Shown: piece after piece, positions 49,927-52,734 of the stretch | Position numbering within the stretch: position 1 is the first letter of the stretch | Layout of the letters: each line of letters begins with the position of its first letter | From: Dyella choica | GTDB lineage: Bacteria; Pseudomonadota; Gammaproteobacteria; Xanthomonadales; Rhodanobacteraceae | Length of the DNA: 52,734 nt | Direction: 5' to 3' | NCBI RefSeq assembly: GCF_003977665.1 | Contig: NZ_RYYV01000026.1 | Location: forward strand, 1-52,734 | Translations under genes and position numbers: made by a program | The notes under the pieces: model-generated | The model's database searches: none | What the model saw: the letters and a program-made list of their open reading frames with translations, nothing else | What the model was told of the DNA's origin: nothing

Positions 49927-52580
49927 GGCGATGGAAGAGTGGGCAGTGGAAGACTAATGCGAATGGTCGTGCCAACGCCATCGCCAGGCAAGGCTTCCAC
50001 GCTGCCGCCGTGCGCCCCGATCATGCCGCGGCAGATCGCCAGCCCCAAACCGGTGCCCTGCGGTGCGCGATCGCCGCGCGCCACGGAATAGAACATGTCG
50101 AAGATGCGCGCACGTTCTTCCTCGGGAATGCCGGGGCCGCGGTCGATCACATCGATGAACAGCCGATCCCCCGCCACGCGCACGACCACGCGTACCGGAT
50201 CGCCGGGTGGCGAAAAGCGGGCGGCATTCTCCAGGATATTGAACAGCGCCTGTTCGATCAGCGCCGGGTGTACGAACAACAGCACAGTTTCATCAGGCAG
50301 CGTAGTGTCCACCCGCAGCTCGGGAAACAGCTTGCGCATGCGGGTGATGGCCGAGGCGACGATTTCGGCGGAGTCGGTCCAGTCGCGATTGAGCTTGAGC
50401 GTGCCGTGACCCAGGCGTGTCATGTCCAGCAGATTCTGGATATAGCGGTCCAGCCGCTGGCCTTCGCCCAGAATCGCCTCGAGCAGTTCCTTGCGTTCAT
50501 TCACCGGCAACTGATCCCCATAATTGGAGAGTGTGCCGGCCGAGCCGATCATCGATGCCAGCGGCGAACGCAAATCGTGCGATACGGAGGAGAGCAGCGC
50601 ATTGCGCAAGCGTTCGGTTTCGCCTTGCACGCGTGCGCCTTCCAACTCGGAAGCGAGCCGCGCACGCTCCAGCGCCTGGCCGATATCCTGCACCATCGCC
50701 AACGCGAGGCTGCGCCGGTCGATATTCGGCGAAACGCCGCCCTCCAAGCGCAGCGCCGCTACGCCAAGATGATGGTCCTCGCTGCCCAGCGGCAGCATCC
50801 AGCAGCGGGCGGCATTGAGCGTATCGGTGTAGCGTCCGGCCGGTTCGACATGCTGTTCGCACCACTCGGCCGCGGCCATGTCTTGCGTAGTCAGGGCGAG
50901 CGTACGCGAACTGTTGGCCGCGACCTGCAAGCGGTGCTCCACGTCACGCGACAGGATGGCCACTTCGCAGCGCATGGCGTGCGCCAGGGCCGTGACGCCC
51001 ACGCTACGGATACCGTCCGCGTCCGTGCTGGCGGAGAGGCGTTGTCCAAGCGCCAATAGCGCGTGCGAATAATCGTGTGCGGCGCGCAGCGATTCCACCT
51101 GGCTGGCCAGGCGCGTGGCCAGGCGGCTACAGATCAATGCCGCCGCGAAAAACAGCGTCACCGCCAGCACATCATCCGAATTGGCGATGGCCAGGGTGTA
51201 GCGTGGCGGCGCGAAAAAGAAGTTGTAGCCCAGAAAACACATCGTCGCGGTGTAAACCGCCACTGCCATGCGTGTGCGCACCGCCACGATCATCACGGCG
51301 ATGAGAAAGATCAGGGCAAGATTGGCCACCGACAGATAGCGGTCGGCGATAAAGGACAAGCCGATCGCGATGGCGGTGACGACGCTGGCGAATATGTATT
51401 CGTCGCGACGCCCGTAGATCGGCATCAGCCGCAGGCGTTTGCGTGAACGCAAGCGCTCGGCCGGGGTGGCAATGATGGTGAGTTCCAGGTGAGCGCCGCG
51501 ACGAAGCAATTGCTGCGTCAACGAACGGCCGAGCATGCGTGCGATCAGTCGCTCGCGCGTCCGCCCTAGGATGATCTGGCCGACGCCTTCACGGTCGGCC
51601 TGCACGAGCAATTCGTCGGCAATGGCGTGGCCGCGCAAGATAGTGGCATCGCCGCCCAGGCGCCGTGCCAGGCGCATCGCCGTTTCGATGCGCTCGCGGC
51701 GCGCGTCGTCCAGGGCTGCACCGGTGTCCACGAATACCACGGTCCACGGCGCACCGCGGCGCTCGGCGATGCGACGCGCGACGCGCACCAGGTATTCGCT
51801 CTGCGCGTGGCCGTCGATGGCGGCCATCACCCGTCGCCGCACCGGCATCTTGCCACCGCGCGCCAACATGTGTTCACGCAGGTCGCTGTCGACGTGACCG
51901 GCGACGGTGTCCACCGCCAGTTCACGCAGGGCCGCCAGGTTGGTGGGCGAGAAGAACGCGTCCAGCGCGGCGGCAGCGGTTTCGGGCATGTAGACCTTGC
52001 CTTGCCGCAGGCGGTCGATCAGCTCGCGCGGCGGCAGGTCCACCAGCACGATGTCGCGCGCGCGATCAAGCACGGCGTCCGGTACCGTTTCGCGCACGGT
52101 GATGCCGGTGATGCGGCGCACCTGGTCGTTGAGGCTTTCCAGGTGCTGCACGTTGAGCGCGGTGTAGACTTCGATGCCGGCATCGAGCAGTTCGGCGATG
52201 TCCTGCCAGCGGCGCTCGTGCCGGCTGCCAGGCACATTGCGGTGCGCGAGTTCGTCGACCAGCAGGATGTCCGGTTTGCGCGCCAGCGCCGCGTCCACGT
52301 CGAACTCGGTGAATTCGCGCCCTTGATAGCTCAGGGCGAGCCGCGGCAGAACCTCCAACCCTTCCAGCAGCGCCGCCGTTTCGCTACGGCCGTGCGTTTC
52401 CACCAGGCCGACCACGACATCCACGCCCTGCCGCTTCAATTCGCGCGCGGCAGACAGCATGGCGTAGGTTTTGCCCACACCCGGCGCGGCACCCAGGAAG
52501 ATCTTCAGTCGGCGGCTGCTTTCTTCCTGCACGACATCGAGCAGGGCATCGGCGCGGGCGTCACGGGAGGTGTCGGTCAT
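49923..52580 (-). CDS. kdpD: Osmosensitive potassium-channel histidine kinase KdpD
   Basis: An 885-residue sensor kinase. The N-terminal KdpD domain has a Walker A (FLGAAPGVGKTYAMLSAA near 30) and DILLVDELAHRNVPGSRHERRWQD, followed by a universal-stress-like domain, a four-helix DUF4118 membrane region (about 395-500), a GAF-like part, the H-box SVSHDLRSPLASMIGSAG near 667, and the ATPase domain (ILENAARFSPPGDP, DRGPGIPEEE, GTGLGLAICRGM). It senses low potassium or osmotic stress and phosphorylates KdpE. The pump genes should lie beyond the right edge. Confidence 0.97.
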   Translation of the reverse strand: MTDTSRDARADALLDVVQEESSRRLKIFLGAAPGVGKTYAMLSAARELKRQGVDVVVGLVETHGRSETAALLEGLEVLPRLALSYQGREFTEFDVDAALARKPDILLVDELAHRNVPGSRHERRWQDIAELLDAGIEVYTALNVQHLESLNDQVRRITGITVRETVPDAVLDRARDIVLVDLPPRELIDRLRQGKVYMPETAAAALDAFFSPTNLAALRELAVDTVAGHVDSDLREHMLARGGKMPVRRRVMAAIDGHAQSEYLVRVARRIAERRGAPWTVVFVDTGAALDDARRERIETAMRLARRLGGDATILRGHAIADELLVQADREGVGQIILGRTRERLIARMLGRSLTQQLLRRGAHLELTIIATPAERLRSRKRLRLMPIYGRRDEYIFASVVTAIAIGLSFIADRYLSVANLALIFLIAVMIVAVRTRMAVAVYTATMCFLGYNFFFAPPRYTLAIANSDDVLAVTLFFAAALICSRLATRLASQVESLRAAHDYSHALLALGQRLSASTDADGIRSVGVTALAHAMRCEVAILSRDVEHRLQVAANSSRTLALTTQDMAAAEWCEQHVEPAGRYTDTLNAARCWMLPLGSEDHHLGVAALRLEGGVSPNIDRRSLALAMVQDIGQALERARLASELEGARVQGETERLRNALLSSVSHDLRSPLASMIGSAGTLSNYGDQLPVNERKELLEAILGEGQRLDRYIQNLLDMTRLGHGTLKLNRDWTDSAEIVASAITRMRKLFPELRVDTTLPDETVLLFVHPALIEQALFNILENAARFSPPGDPVRVVVRVAGDRLFIDVIDRGPGIPEEERARIFDMFYSVARGDRAPQGTGLGLAICRGMIGAHGGSVEALPGDGVGTTIRISLPLPTLPSP

Positions 52581-52638
52581 GAGGGAATCATAAGCGTGTG
52601 TTCGCGTTCTTGCCGCTATCTACTCCCTCCCCTGCATT

Positions 52639-52667
52639 GCACTTGATTAGCGTCGAGTCTCAGTAGG
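52639..52667 (-). repeat. Right copy of the 29-bp perfect inverted repeat
   Basis: Exact reverse complement of positions 68-96, about 52.5 kb away. Directly before it, CTCCCTCCCCTGCATTGCAC (52624-52641 area) looks like one arm and loop of the hairpin family at 2404, without its second arm, as if cut at this point. Confidence 0.9.
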
Positions 52668-52686
52668 TGAGCAGAGGTAGGGCGAG

Positions 52687-52721
52687 CATGGCGGCATCCC
52701 TCAAGCGGAGGTGCCGCCATG
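52687..52721. terminator. Strong hairpin near the right edge, upstream of kdpD
   Basis: CATGGCGGCA pairs perfectly with TGCCGCCATG (10 bp), with a further CTC/GAG pairing inside. It probably ends or separates the gene beyond the window edge (expected kdpC) from kdpD. Confidence 0.5.
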
Positions 52722-52734
52722 CCGATGAACCGCG

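Noticed and set aside
1-52734. tRNA, rRNA, insertion sequence or prophage genes
   Set aside because: No tRNA T-arm patterns, rRNA stretches, transposase, integrase or phage-like proteins were recognised anywhere in the window.

Overview
The window looks like chromosomal DNA of a GC-rich gammaproteobacterium of the order Xanthomonadales (Lysobacterales), most likely family Rhodanobacteraceae (Dyella/Rhodanobacter/Frateuria type). This rests on the conserved run aroQ-accB-accC-prmA-zinc-ribbon protein-fis-purH, the DUF2782 gene divergent from polA, the TonB-receptor-centred alpha-glucan locus, and short palindromic repeats carrying a GTAG end like the SMAG repeats known from Stenotrophomonas. 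No tRNA, rRNA, insertion sequence, prophage or CRISPR array was seen.

Layout. 0.07-2.4 kb: HEAT-like membrane protein, class II aldolase, cutA, SnoaL-like protein. 2.5-7.4 kb: accessory block (cupin, two-domain thioredoxin-like protein, MocR regulator divergent from a GST, EamA transporter) lying between cutA and dsbD. 7.4-16.9 kb: housekeeping core (dsbD, TlpA-like thioredoxin, aroQ, accB, accC, prmA, zinc-ribbon protein, fis, purH). 17-21.4 kb: SBF-like transporter divergent from a LysR regulator with a 14-G tract between them, an unusual HAD-fold protein and a second GST. 21.5-25.6 kb: small EamA protein, DUF2782 protein, polA, and a likely small RNA with C-rich hairpin loops downstream of polA. 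25.7-29.6 kb: LacI regulator, small hypothetical protein, VOC protein, YciI/DGPF protein and an ECF42-like sigma factor. 29.8-43 kb: alpha-glucan utilisation locus (MFS sugar transporter, six-hairpin glycosidase, GH31 and GH13 enzymes, TonB-dependent receptor, divergent GH13 alpha-glucosidase). Three copies of one palindrome near TGCATACGTATTCA mark its promoters. 43.4-46.4 kb: a class I terpene synthase with altered metal motifs, then an HMG-CoA-synthase-family protein. 46.5-48.8 kb: modE, then an OprD-like porin preceded by a ModE-like box. 48.9-52.6 kb: a small membrane protein and kdpE/kdpD; the kdp pump genes presumably lie beyond the right edge.

How the parts work together. In the glucan locus, the outer-membrane receptor probably imports maltodextrins, exported amylase and GH31/six-hairpin enzymes trim them, the MFS carrier brings small sugars into the cytoplasm, and the GH13 alpha-glucosidase finishes them; a LacI repressor, plausibly the one at 25.7 kb, would bind the shared palindrome. 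ModE probably controls the neighbouring porin in response to molybdate. REP-like GTAG palindromes occupy many gene ends, and in three genes the GTAG end itself supplies the TAG stop codon.

All calls come from reading sequence and remembered family features. No database search or folding program was run.
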